This document shows positions 56,742 to 64,000 of a stretch of 64,000 nt of DNA, piece after piece; the first letter of the stretch is position 1; each line of letters starts with the position of its first letter. The position numbers and the translations under genes were made by a program. The notes below the pieces were generated by a model. It was not told where the DNA came from. It made no database searches and saw only the letters and a list, made by a program, of their open reading frames with translations. The stretch lies in NCBI RefSeq assembly GCF_036323495.1, contig NZ_AP028947.1:1488001-1552000 (forward strand), given 5' to 3'. Origin of the DNA: Limnobacter thiooxidans. GTDB lineage: Bacteria; Pseudomonadota; Gammaproteobacteria; Burkholderiales; Burkholderiaceae_B.

Positions 56742-58725
56742 AACAAGCCCGATATTCGGGCGGCTAACACTGAATGCGATCCCGTACTACGACCCGATCA
56801 TCATGGGTACGTTGGCCGTGGCCATGACAGGTGGTTTGATACTGCTGTATCTGATCCACAAAAACCGTTTGTGGGGCACGCTTTGGAACGACTGGTTCAC
56901 CAGCATCGACCACAAGAAGATCGGCATCATGTACATGGTTCTGGGCCTGGTGATGATGATGCGCGGCTTTGCAGACGCGATCATGATGCGCGCGCAGCAG
57001 GCCATGGCCTTCAACGGCAATGAAGGCTTTCTGCCGCCTCACCATTACGATCAGATTTTCACTGCCCACGGCGTGATCATGATTTTCTTCGTGGCCATGC
57101 CCTTGATCACGGGCTTGATGAACTACCTGATTCCGCTGCAGATTGGTGCGCGTGACGTGGCCTTTCCATTCCTGAACAACTTCAGCTTCTGGATGACTGC
57201 CATGGGTGCCGCACTTATCATGGCGTCCCTGTTCGTGGGTGAATTTGCCATGACTGGCTGGTTGGCTTACCCACCGCTGTCGGGTGCATTGCAAAGTCCG
57301 TATGTGGGGGTTGATTACTACATCTGGGCGCTGCAAATAGCCGGGGTTGGAACACTGCTTTCGGGTGTGAACCTGATTGTGACGGTTGTCAAAATGCGTG
57401 CCCCTGGCATGTCAATGATGAAAATGCCAATTTTCACCTGGACTTCCCTGTGTGCGAACGTGTTGATTGTGGCCGCTTTCCCTGTGTTGACCGCCGTGTT
57501 GGGCATGCTGACCATGGACCGTTACCTGGGCACCAACTTCTTTACGAACGACCTGGGCGGCAACTCCATGATGTACGTGAACCTGATCTGGATCTGGGGT
57601 CACCCCGAGGTTTACATTCTGATTCTGCCGCTGTTTGGTGTGTTCTCTGAAGTGGTGTCCACGTTCAGTCGCAAGCGCCTGTTTGGTTACAGCTCCATGG
57701 TGTATGCCACAGTCGTGATTACCATTTTGTCTTACTTGGTTTGGTTGCACCACTTCTTCACCATGGGCAGTGGGGCCAGTGTGAACGCCTTCTTTGGTAT
57801 TACAACCATGATTATTTCCATCCCCACGGGTGCGAAAATTTTCAACTGGTTGTTCACCATGTACAAAGGCAAAATCAGTTTTGAATTGCCCATGATGTGG
57901 ACCATTGCCTTCATGATCACTTTCGTGATCGGTGGCATGACTGGTGTATTGCTTGCCGTACCTCCAGCCGACTTTGTGCTGCACAACAGCCTGTTCCTGA
58001 TCGCCCACTTCCACAACGTGATTATTGGCGGCGTGTTGTTCGGCCTGTTCGCAGCCATCAACTTCTGGGCTCCAAAAGCCTTGGGCGTAAAGCTGGACGA
58101 GTTCTGGGGCAAGGTGTCGTTCTGGTTCTGGGTTGTCGGCTTCTACTTCGCCTTCATGCCGCTGTATGTGCTGGGCCTGATGGGTGTAACCCGCCGCATG
58201 AGCCAGTTTGAAGATCCTTCACTGCAGATCTGGTTCCAGATTGCAGCGCTGGGAGCAGCGATGATCGCAGTCGGTATCGGTGCCATGATCATGCAGTTCT
58301 ATGTCACCTTCCGTGATCGCGCCAAGTTGCGTGACACCACTGGTGACCCCTGGGGCGGCCGTACGCTGGAGTGGGCCACTTCTAGCCCACCCGCAGACTA
58401 CAACTTTGCCTTCACACCCGTGGTCTACGACACTGATGCCTGGGCTGACATGAAAAAGAACGGCTACAAGCGCCCAACTGAAGGATTTGTGGACATTCAC
58501 ATGCCCAAGAACACTGCTGCTGGTTTCGTGATTGCCGGTATCAGCGCGGTGATCGGATTTGCACTGGTGTGGCACATCTGGTGGATGGCTGCCGGCGCAA
58601 GCGTTGCACTGGTGGCCGCTGTGATCGCACACACATTCAATTACAAACGCGACTTCTACATCAAGGCCGATGTTGTGGCCAAAACTGAAGCTGCACGTAC
58701 ACAACTGGAGCAATCCCATGTCTGA
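56716..58725 (+). CDS. cyoB: Cytochrome bo3 quinol oxidase subunit I
   Basis: 669 residues, the catalytic haem-copper subunit (E. coli 663). Its CuB/haem ligands are visible: [14 protein letters not shown] with the His-Tyr crosslink, WLHHFFTMG, and [10 protein letters not shown] (haem His). It reduces O2 to water with quinol electrons and pumps protons. ATG 56716 is preferred, with a second ATG 6 bases on; the start lies within cyoA. Overlaps cyoC by 8 bases. Confidence 0.97.
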   Translation: MAMTQYPIETSPIFGRLTLNAIPYYDPIIMGTLAVAMTGGLILLYLIHKNRLWGTLWNDWFTSIDHKKIGIMYMVLGLVMMMRGFADAIMMRAQQAMAFNGNEGFLPPHHYDQIFTAHGVIMIFFVAMPLITGLMNYLIPLQIGARDVAFPFLNNFSFWMTAMGAALIMASLFVGEFAMTGWLAYPPLSGALQSPYVGVDYYIWALQIAGVGTLLSGVNLIVTVVKMRAPGMSMMKMPIFTWTSLCANVLIVAAFPVLTAVLGMLTMDRYLGTNFFTNDLGGNSMMYVNLIWIWGHPEVYILILPLFGVFSEVVSTFSRKRLFGYSSMVYATVVITILSYLVWLHHFFTMGSGASVNAFFGITTMIISIPTGAKIFNWLFTMYKGKISFELPMMWTIAFMITFVIGGMTGVLLAVPPADFVLHNSLFLIAHFHNVIIGGVLFGLFAAINFWAPKALGVKLDEFWGKVSFWFWVVGFYFAFMPLYVLGLMGVTRRMSQFEDPSLQIWFQIAALGAAMIAVGIGAMIMQFYVTFRDRAKLRDTTGDPWGGRTLEWATSSPPADYNFAFTPVVYDTDAWADMKKNGYKRPTEGFVDIHMPKNTAAGFVIAGISAVIGFALVWHIWWMAAGASVALVAAVIAHTFNYKRDFYIKADVVAKTEAARTQLEQSHV

Positions 58726-59365
58726 GATGACTTTGAATACAGCCATGAATGCATCCGCAGGTGCGTCCATTGATCCCAGTTCACGTTACTACGTGAAAGA
58801 CCATCATCCAAAAAACGGGTCGCTGCTGGGTTTCTGGATCTACTTGATGAGCGATTGTTTGATCTTCGCTTGCCTGTTTGCAACCTACGCGGTGATTGGA
58901 CGCAACTACGCCGGTGGCCCCACCGGGGCAGAAATTTTCGATCTGAACCTGGTGGCCTTGAACACAGCGTTTCTGTTGCTGAGTTCCATCACTTACGGCG
59001 TGGCCATGGTGGGCATGCAAAACCGCAAGCTCAATACCACTTTGTTGTGGTTGGGCATCACCGGCGTGTTGGGCCTGGCGTTTCTTGCTGTTGAAATCTA
59101 CGAGTTCTGGCATTTCATCAGCATTGGCGCCACGCCGCAAACCAGCGGTTTCCTGACTGCTTTCTTTGCCTTGGTGGGCACCCACGGTCTGCACGTGTTT
59201 TTCGGTATCGTGTGGCTTGTGGTGCTGTTGTTTCAGTTGAAAAAGCACGGTCTGATTGTTGAAAACCGCCGCCGCGTCATGTGCCTGTCCATGTTCTGGC
59301 ACTTCCTGGACGTGATCTGGATCGGTGTGTTTACCTTTGTCTACTTGATGGGAGTACTGCCATGA
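58718..59365 (+). CDS. cyoC: Cytochrome bo3 quinol oxidase subunit III
   Basis: 215 residues with five transmembrane helices (E. coli 204). [22 protein letters not shown] and [13 protein letters not shown] are subunit III signatures. The start ([11 protein letters not shown]) overlaps the cyoB stop by 8 bases, with TGGAG ahead. It stabilises the oxidase and its proton pathway. Overlaps cyoD by 4 bases. Confidence 0.96.
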   Translation: MSEMTLNTAMNASAGASIDPSSRYYVKDHHPKNGSLLGFWIYLMSDCLIFACLFATYAVIGRNYAGGPTGAEIFDLNLVALNTAFLLLSSITYGVAMVGMQNRKLNTTLLWLGITGVLGLAFLAVEIYEFWHFISIGATPQTSGFLTAFFALVGTHGLHVFFGIVWLVVLLFQLKKHGLIVENRRRVMCLSMFWHFLDVIWIGVFTFVYLMGVLP

Positions 59366-59763
59366 GCGCGCATCCACACAATTCCAACGACCATCACGAT
59401 CACCACGATAACGAGGATGAAATCCACGTCAGCATGCGCGATTACACCATCGGCTTTGTGCTGGCGGTGATCCTCACGGTGATTCCATTTGCCCTGGTGA
59501 TGGGTGGTTTCATCGAAAGTTCAGTGACCACCGCTTTGGTGATCCTTGGTCTGGGTGCTGTCCAAATGGTGGTCCACATGATTTACTTCCTCCACATGAA
59601 TAGCAAGTCCGAAGGTGGTTGGACCATGCTGGCGTTGATGTTTACACTGATACTGGTCGTGATTACGCTGGTGGGTTCAATTTGGGTGATGTACCACCTG
59701 AACACCAACATGATGCCTGGCATGAACCACGAGGCCATCGAGTCGATTCAACAACTGAAGTAA
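59362..59763 (+). CDS. cyoD: Cytochrome bo3 quinol oxidase subunit IV
   Basis: 133 residues, longer than E. coli CyoD (109). Three transmembrane helices (about 30-125; YTIGFVLAVILTVIPFALVMGG, VHMIYFLHMNSKSEGG). The N-terminal 20 residues are unusually rich in His and Asp (HNSNDHHDHHDNED), a possible metal-binding tail. ATGA overlap with cyoC; GGAG precedes. No cyoE (haem O synthase) follows in the window. Confidence 0.94.
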   Translation: MSAHPHNSNDHHDHHDNEDEIHVSMRDYTIGFVLAVILTVIPFALVMGGFIESSVTTALVILGLGAVQMVVHMIYFLHMNSKSEGGWTMLALMFTLILVVITLVGSIWVMYHLNTNMMPGMNHEAIESIQQLK

Positions 59764-59779
59764 AGGCGTGTGGTGCAAG

Positions 59780-60544
59780 ATGAGTGAAGTTTCGAAAACC
59801 CATTCAGCCTCTGCACCTGCAGCCAACAACTCGATCAAAAGGCTGCTGGGCTTTGTCCTGGCAGCCTTTTTTTTCGCGGTGTTTTTTTCGCTGGGTACCT
59901 GGCAGGTTTACCGCCTTGATTACAAACTCGATTTGATTGAGCGGGTGCAAACCCGAGTGCATGCAAACCCGGTTGCTGCACCCGCCCAAGCGGAATGGAT
60001 TTCAATTGCCCGGGACACCCATGAGTATCTGAACGTCAAAGTACAGGGTGAACTGTTGCCTCAATACACGACACGCGTGCAAGCCACCACAGCGCTTGGG
60101 GCAGGGCACTGGTTGATGACCCCGCTGCGCACCCCAAGCAATGAAGTAGTCTGGATTAATCGGGGCTACATTCCCGCGGGAGAGGCTGACCCCATGACCC
60201 CACAAAATACCCGTGGCCTGTTCCAGGTTCAGGGTTTGTTGCGCATCAGCGAAGCGGGTGGGGCCTACCTGCGCAAGAATGACCCTGCGGCAGACCGTTG
60301 GTATTCCCGTGACGTTGCGGCTTTGTCTGCACGGCACAAACTTGAAGACACGGCACCTTATTTCATTGATGCTGGCAAGCCGCGAAACCTGGGCGAGGAA
60401 ATCATCGGGTTCACTCCCAAAACTTATCCGGTTGACGGATTAACTGTGATCAAGTTTCACAACAGTCACTTGGTGTATGCCTTCACTTGGTATGCTTTGG
60501 CCTTGATGGTCGCAGGCGTGACTTACTGGTTGAACAGACGGTAA
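59780..60544 (+). CDS. SURF1 family oxidase assembly protein
   Basis: 254 residues from ATG 59780. Two transmembrane helices at the ends, with the family motifs FSLGTWQVYRLDYKLDLI, VWINRGYIPAGE and YAFTWYALALMVAG. SURF1 helps insert haem into haem-copper oxidases. Versions dedicated to quinol oxidases are known, and its place 16 bases after cyoD argues for that role here. Confidence 0.92.
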   Translation: MSEVSKTHSASAPAANNSIKRLLGFVLAAFFFAVFFSLGTWQVYRLDYKLDLIERVQTRVHANPVAAPAQAEWISIARDTHEYLNVKVQGELLPQYTTRVQATTALGAGHWLMTPLRTPSNEVVWINRGYIPAGEADPMTPQNTRGLFQVQGLLRISEAGGAYLRKNDPAADRWYSRDVAALSARHKLEDTAPYFIDAGKPRNLGEEIIGFTPKTYPVDGLTVIKFHNSHLVYAFTWYALALMVAGVTYWLNRR

Positions 60545-60603
60545 AGCAGCCTCTCGACCTTTGTTTCAAGTCATTATTCAACCAGTAGCAGGACGTACAT
60601 TGC

Positions 60604-61941
60604 ATGGCGATTAATTCCGACATTGTTTCCATTCGACAGGGTGCCCGCGCATTCGACGAGTTGAACGTACGCAATGAAACCGGGCACAAGAACATGCTTC
60701 ACCTCATCCACCTGCGCTGGCTGGCTGTAGGTGGTCAAATCGCCACAATCCTGGTGGCCACCTGGGTTCTGGGTATTCAACTGCCTTTGTTCAACATGTT
60801 GGCGGTGATGGTTTGCCTGATTGCGTTTAACTTGGGCAGCCATTTGCGCTGGCATGAAGAAAGGGTGGTGAGCAACCGGGAGCTGTTTCTCGCCATGCTG
60901 GTGGACATTGGCAGTCTGACTGCGCAGCTGTATTTCACAGGTGGCATCAACAATCCTTTCGTTTTTCTCTTCCTCTTGCAGGTGATTTTAAGTGCCGTGT
61001 TGTTGCGCACCGAGTCTACCTGGACCGTGGTCTTCATCACAACCGTTTGCCTTGCCTTTCTCTCGGCCTTCAATGAGCCATTGGTGTGGCCTTTGGACAG
61101 CCCGTATCAATTGACCGATTTATACGCCACGGGCCTTGTGATCTGTTTCGTGCTGAATGCGGCCTTGCTGGTCATTTTCATCACTCGAATTGGGCGTAAC
61201 CTGCGCGCCGGCTATGGCGCACTGGCCAGCCTTCGGCAGCGTGCAGCCGAAGAAGAACACATTGTTCGCATGGGGCTGTTGGCCAGTGGCGCGGCGCATG
61301 AATTGGGAACACCCCTGGCCACCATGTCAGTGGTGCTGGGTGACTGGAAGCACATGCCTCAATTCGCCAACAATCCTGACATGCTCGAAGAACTTGAAGA
61401 AATTGAAGGGCAGTTGCTTCGCTGTAAAAGCATTGTCAGCGGCATCCTGTTGTCTGCTGGTGAAACGCGGGGAGAATCCTCTTCAAAAACCAGCCTGAAT
61501 GATTTTTTCGAAGACCTGGTACAAGAGTGGGAAAGCAGCCGGCCTGTGCAGCACTTTGAGTACCACAACCACATTGATCAGGAATTGACAGTGGCATTTG
61601 ACTCCACCGTCAAGCAAATGGTGTTCAATGTGCTGGACAATGCACTGGAGGTGTCGCCGAACGGTTTGCGCTTCGAGGTGTCCAAGGATGATGACACCCT
61701 GTTCATGACTGTGACCGATCAAGGTCCCGGTTTTCAGGCTGATATCCTTGCGCAGTTGGGTACGCCCTACAATTCGAGCAAAGGCAGGCCCGGTGGTGGT
61801 CTGGGGCTTTTTCTGGTCATGAATGTGGCACGAACCCTGGGTGGCACACTGGAAGCCCGAAATTGTGAAGGGGGTGGGGCACAAGTGCGCATGACCCTGC
61901 CTTTGAGTTCACTGGTGTTGCAGGAGAATGGTCCCGAATGA
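60604..61941 (+). CDS. regB: Redox sensor histidine kinase RegB/PrrB
   Basis: 445 residues. Six transmembrane helices (about 30-195) including the quinone-binding motif GGINNPF (113-119). HisKA has AAHELGTPLATM (His 232), followed by the redox-active Cys region LLRCKSIVSGIL (Cys 274) and a HATPase domain with GGGLGLFLVMNV. All three RegB hallmarks are therefore present. It phosphorylates RegA when the quinone pool is reduced or oxygen is low. It follows SURF1 by 59 bases and overlaps regA by 4. Confidence 0.94.
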   Translation: MAINSDIVSIRQGARAFDELNVRNETGHKNMLHLIHLRWLAVGGQIATILVATWVLGIQLPLFNMLAVMVCLIAFNLGSHLRWHEERVVSNRELFLAMLVDIGSLTAQLYFTGGINNPFVFLFLLQVILSAVLLRTESTWTVVFITTVCLAFLSAFNEPLVWPLDSPYQLTDLYATGLVICFVLNAALLVIFITRIGRNLRAGYGALASLRQRAAEEEHIVRMGLLASGAAHELGTPLATMSVVLGDWKHMPQFANNPDMLEELEEIEGQLLRCKSIVSGILLSAGETRGESSSKTSLNDFFEDLVQEWESSRPVQHFEYHNHIDQELTVAFDSTVKQMVFNVLDNALEVSPNGLRFEVSKDDDTLFMTVTDQGPGFQADILAQLGTPYNSSKGRPGGGLGLFLVMNVARTLGGTLEARNCEGGGAQVRMTLPLSSLVLQENGPE

Positions 61942-62486
61942 GCCAAAGTAGCAGTATGGAAAGGCTTTTGTTGCTGGTTGAAGATGATGAGGCATTTGCC
62001 CGCGTTCTCAAACGCTCGTTCGAGCGCCGTGGTTACGCTGTGTTGCATGCCGGCAATCTGGATGACATGAATGGCGTGTTGTTGACGCACACGCCCACCC
62101 ACGCTGTGGTGGACCTGAAGTTAAGTGGCAACACCTCGGGCCTTGATTGCGTGAAGGCGCTGCATGCACACAACCCGGACATGCTGATTGTAGTGCTGAC
62201 CGGTTTTGCAAGCATCAACACCGCCGTGGAAGCCATCAAACTGGGCGCTTGCCAGTATTTGGCCAAACCTTCGAACACCGATGACATTGAAGCTGCCTTT
62301 GGACACATTGCAGGCAGTGAACCCGTGGAGTTGAGCAATCGTCCCACTTCCATCAAGAACCTCGAGTGGGAGCGCATTCACGAGGTGCTTGTTGAAACCG
62401 ATTTCAATATTTCAGAAACTGCACGCCGCCTGGGCATGCACCGCAGAACCCTGGCCCGCAAGCTTGAAAAGCGTCGGGTCAAATAA
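61938..62486 (+). CDS. regA: Response regulator RegA/PrrA
   Basis: 182 residues. Receiver domain (LLLVEDDEAFARVL, phospho-Asp in AVVDLKLSG, Lys in YLAKPSN), a proline-less short linker here, and the Fis-type helix-turn-helix ISETARRLGMHRRTLARKLEKR typical of RegA/ActR. ATGA overlap with regB. It globally controls respiration and redox genes in proteobacteria; the cyo operon directly upstream is a natural target. Confidence 0.94.
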   Translation: MSQSSSMERLLLLVEDDEAFARVLKRSFERRGYAVLHAGNLDDMNGVLLTHTPTHAVVDLKLSGNTSGLDCVKALHAHNPDMLIVVLTGFASINTAVEAIKLGACQYLAKPSNTDDIEAAFGHIAGSEPVELSNRPTSIKNLEWERIHEVLVETDFNISETARRLGMHRRTLARKLEKRRVK

Positions 62487-62498
62487 GGAATTCAAACC

Positions 62499-62996
62499 AT
62501 GAGCCTGAAGCCACACGACGGATTTGTTTTTAACCACACCATGTTGCGCATCAAAAACCCGGTTGTCTCCGTGGATTTTTATGAGCAGGTATTTGGCATG
62601 ACCCTGCTGCGAAAACTGGATTTTCCGGAAATGTCTTTTTCATTGTATTTTCTTGCGAAACTGGGCGAGAGTGACACACCACCCACCGACGAGGGCGAGC
62701 GTACCCAGTGGACCTTTTCGCAACGAGGCGTGCTGGAGTTGACCCACAATTGGGGCACCGAAAGCGATGCCGACTTCAAATACCACGACGGCAATGCGCA
62801 ACCACAAGGGTTTGGTCACATCTGCTTTGCCGTGCCCGATTTGAACCGGGCTGTGGCCTGGTTCGATGAAAAGGGCCTGGACTATGTGAAACGTCCCGAC
62901 CAAGGGAAGATGAAAAATGTTGCCTTTGTGAAAGATCCCGATGGCTACTGGATCGAAATTGTCCAACCCGACCTGTTGGGTGGTCTCGGTCGGTAA
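62499..62996 (+). CDS. gloA: Lactoylglutathione lyase (glyoxalase I)
   Basis: 165 residues. MLRIKNPVVSVDFYEQVFGMTLLRK, then a middle LTHNWGTE with the metal-binding pair, GFGHICFAVPD and VAFVKDPDGYWIEIVQP with the catalytic Glu. The length and the FAKLGES loop follow the longer, human-like branch rather than the 135-residue E. coli type. Converts the methylglyoxal-glutathione adduct to S-lactoylglutathione. AAGGA precedes the ATG. Confidence 0.95.
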   Translation: MSLKPHDGFVFNHTMLRIKNPVVSVDFYEQVFGMTLLRKLDFPEMSFSLYFLAKLGESDTPPTDEGERTQWTFSQRGVLELTHNWGTESDADFKYHDGNAQPQGFGHICFAVPDLNRAVAWFDEKGLDYVKRPDQGKMKNVAFVKDPDGYWIEIVQPDLLGGLGR

Positions 62997-63005
62997 GCAC
63001 AGGTC

Positions 63006-63722
63006 ATGAACGCCAATCCCGCCTACAATCACGAACACATTGTCCACCGCATCGGCTGGTTGCGAGCCGCCACCTTGGGCGCAAACGACGGCATCATTTC
63101 AATTTCCAGCCTGTTGGTTGGCATGGTCAGTAGCGGTGCGGCAGCGCCGGTAATTCTGGCTGCCGGTGTGGCGGGTTTGGTAGCGGGTGCAGCATCCATG
63201 GCTGCAGGGGAATGGGTGTCGGTGAAGTCGCAGGCCGATGCCGAAGAAGCAGAGCTTGCGCTGGAACAACGCCACATTGACAACAACCCCAAGCAGGAAC
63301 TGCTTGAATTGCAAAGCCTGTATCAAAAACGTGGTTTACCTGAAAACCTGGCGCGTGACGTTGCCGTGGCACTGACCAAACACGATGCCTTGGGTGCCCA
63401 CGCCCAGGACGAGCTGGGCATTACCTTGCACAGTGTGGCCAAGCCCATGCAAGCCGCGTTTGCTTCAGCCCTTACCTTCACAGCGGGTGGTGTTGTTCCA
63501 CTGTTGGTGTTGCTGCTGGCCCAGTATCAAACACTGGGTTCCAAAGCCACCGTGTTCACGTTGGCTGGTGCAAGTGTCGTGACCTTGTTCCTGACGGGGG
63601 CCGCTGCTGCGAAAGTGTCCAATGCCCGCGTGTTGCGTGCGGGTTTGCGTGTGGCGCTTTGGGGTACTGTCTCGATGGGTTTGAGCGCACTGGTTGGTTT
63701 GGCGCTCGATGTGAAACTTTAG
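63006..63722 (+). CDS. VIT1/CCC1-family iron/manganese transporter
   Basis: 238 residues with five transmembrane helices. N-terminus GWLRAATLGANDGIISISSLLVGM, then GAASMAAGEWVSVKSQADAEEAEL, both standard for the VIT family that exports or stores Fe(II)/Mn(II). A central hydrophilic loop (about 80-140) may bind metal through its Glu/His residues. It follows gloA by 9 bases, so it is likely co-transcribed. It converges on the partial gene at the right edge. Confidence 0.92.
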   Translation: MNANPAYNHEHIVHRIGWLRAATLGANDGIISISSLLVGMVSSGAAAPVILAAGVAGLVAGAASMAAGEWVSVKSQADAEEAELALEQRHIDNNPKQELLELQSLYQKRGLPENLARDVAVALTKHDALGAHAQDELGITLHSVAKPMQAAFASALTFTAGGVVPLLVLLLAQYQTLGSKATVFTLAGASVVTLFLTGAAAAKVSNARVLRAGLRVALWGTVSMGLSALVGLALDVKL

Positions 63723-63739
63723 GCCTTCAGTTAAGGCCT
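63721..63739. terminator. Hairpin between convergent genes
   Basis: AGGCCTT (63721-63727) / AAGGCCT (63733-63739) with a 5-base loop. It overlaps the stops of both the VIT gene and the gene at the right edge. A bidirectional terminator is likely, but no long T run follows. Confidence 0.6.
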
Positions 63740-64000
63740 TCTTCACCAGGCAGCAAGGGCAGGGCGATGATTTCAATGCCCTCGTCACGCAACTCCTCGA
63801 ATTCCTCGGGGCTGGCCTGGCCGCGAATGGCACGAATGGGTGCTTCTTCGTAGTGAATTTTTCGCGCCTCTTCGGCAAACCGGTCACCCACATCTTCCGA
63901 GTGATTGATCAGGGCTTGTATGGCCTGCCTGGCCATGACAAAAGCAGTGGCCACATCCACTGAATTCAGTTTTGGCGCAGGCAAGGGGGTCGAAGTGGCA
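63727..64000 (-). CDS. Hypothetical protein, C-terminal part (runs off the right edge)
   Basis: The frame is open to the end of the window, and the only internal start is a TTG at 63984 with no ribosome site, so I treat the gene as truncated by the window. The visible 90 residues are hydrophilic and acidic, with no motif I recognise (ends LPLLPGEEGLN). Confidence 0.5.
   Translation of the reverse strand, partial: ATSTPLPAPKLNSVDVATAFVMARQAIQALINHSEDVGDRFAEEARKIHYEEAPIRAIRGQASPEEFEELRDEGIEIIALPLLPGEEGLN

Overview
The window reads as a continuous stretch of chromosome from a Gram-negative betaproteobacterium, most likely order Burkholderiales. The evidence is the three-gene PDH operon whose E3 carries its own lipoyl domain, the thrS-infC-rpmI-rplT-pheST-ihfA-merR order, the cyoABCD-SURF1-RegB-RegA block, and the overall protein resemblance. 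A Limnobacter-like genus is my guess, not a demonstrated fact. Genes are densely packed on both strands. I see no phage, insertion sequence, CRISPR array or rRNA.

Layout. 1-2.4 kb: minus-strand sensor kinase with the start of its FixJ-like partner at the edge. 2.6-9.3 kb: aceE-aceF-lpdA, then rpiA. 9.4-12.3 kb: phoU with a candidate Pho box, a small membrane protein, and a minus-strand thyA-folA-yggX operon. 12.3-13.0 kb: a gene-free region full of hairpins and degenerate 16-20-nt repeats. 13.0-19.2 kb: an MsbA-like ABC exporter and an AttEFGH-like operon (ATPase, FtsX-type permease, Tat-exported lipocalin-like protein). 19.3-22.7 kb: fabI, then a glycosyltransferase and an LpxH/PlcP-like metallophosphoesterase behind a convincing Pho box, then a small membrane protein. 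22.8-26.7 kb: tRNA-Val and an envelope/stress cluster (CsbD-like, DUF4398 lipoprotein, OmpA lipoprotein, two BON proteins, a DUF883-like tail, a Crp/Fnr regulator, and a 42-residue lysine-rich protein).

26.8-34.6 kb: thrS, infC (ATC start), rpmI, rplT, pheS, pheT, ihfA, a MerR-type gene and tRNA-Pro. 34.7-43.4 kb: a secreted hypothetical, a chemoreceptor, a short KdpD-like kinase, KdpE, then five 11-bp direct repeats leading into kup, a DUF3820 protein and an HI0933-like flavoprotein. 43.4-51.1 kb: an exported methyltransferase, a possibly foreign lipoprotein, an SDR enzyme, a quinone oxidoreductase, katG, a LON-domain protein and an MBL hydrolase. 51.2-55.5 kb: enoyl-CoA hydratase, LVIVD lipoprotein, DUF305 protein and an MFS transporter. 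55.7-63.7 kb: cyoABCD, SURF1, regB, regA, gloA and a VIT-family transporter. A truncated gene lies at the right edge.

The most interesting signals are regulatory. One is the Pho box, -10 and phospholipase/glycosyltransferase pair, which suggests lipid remodelling under phosphate starvation. Another is a KdpDE pair without kdpFABC, placed in front of kup and separated from it by helically phased 11-bp repeats. A third is the inverted repeat-rich island at 12.3-13.0 kb. Several promoters also have their -10 element inside a short dyad.
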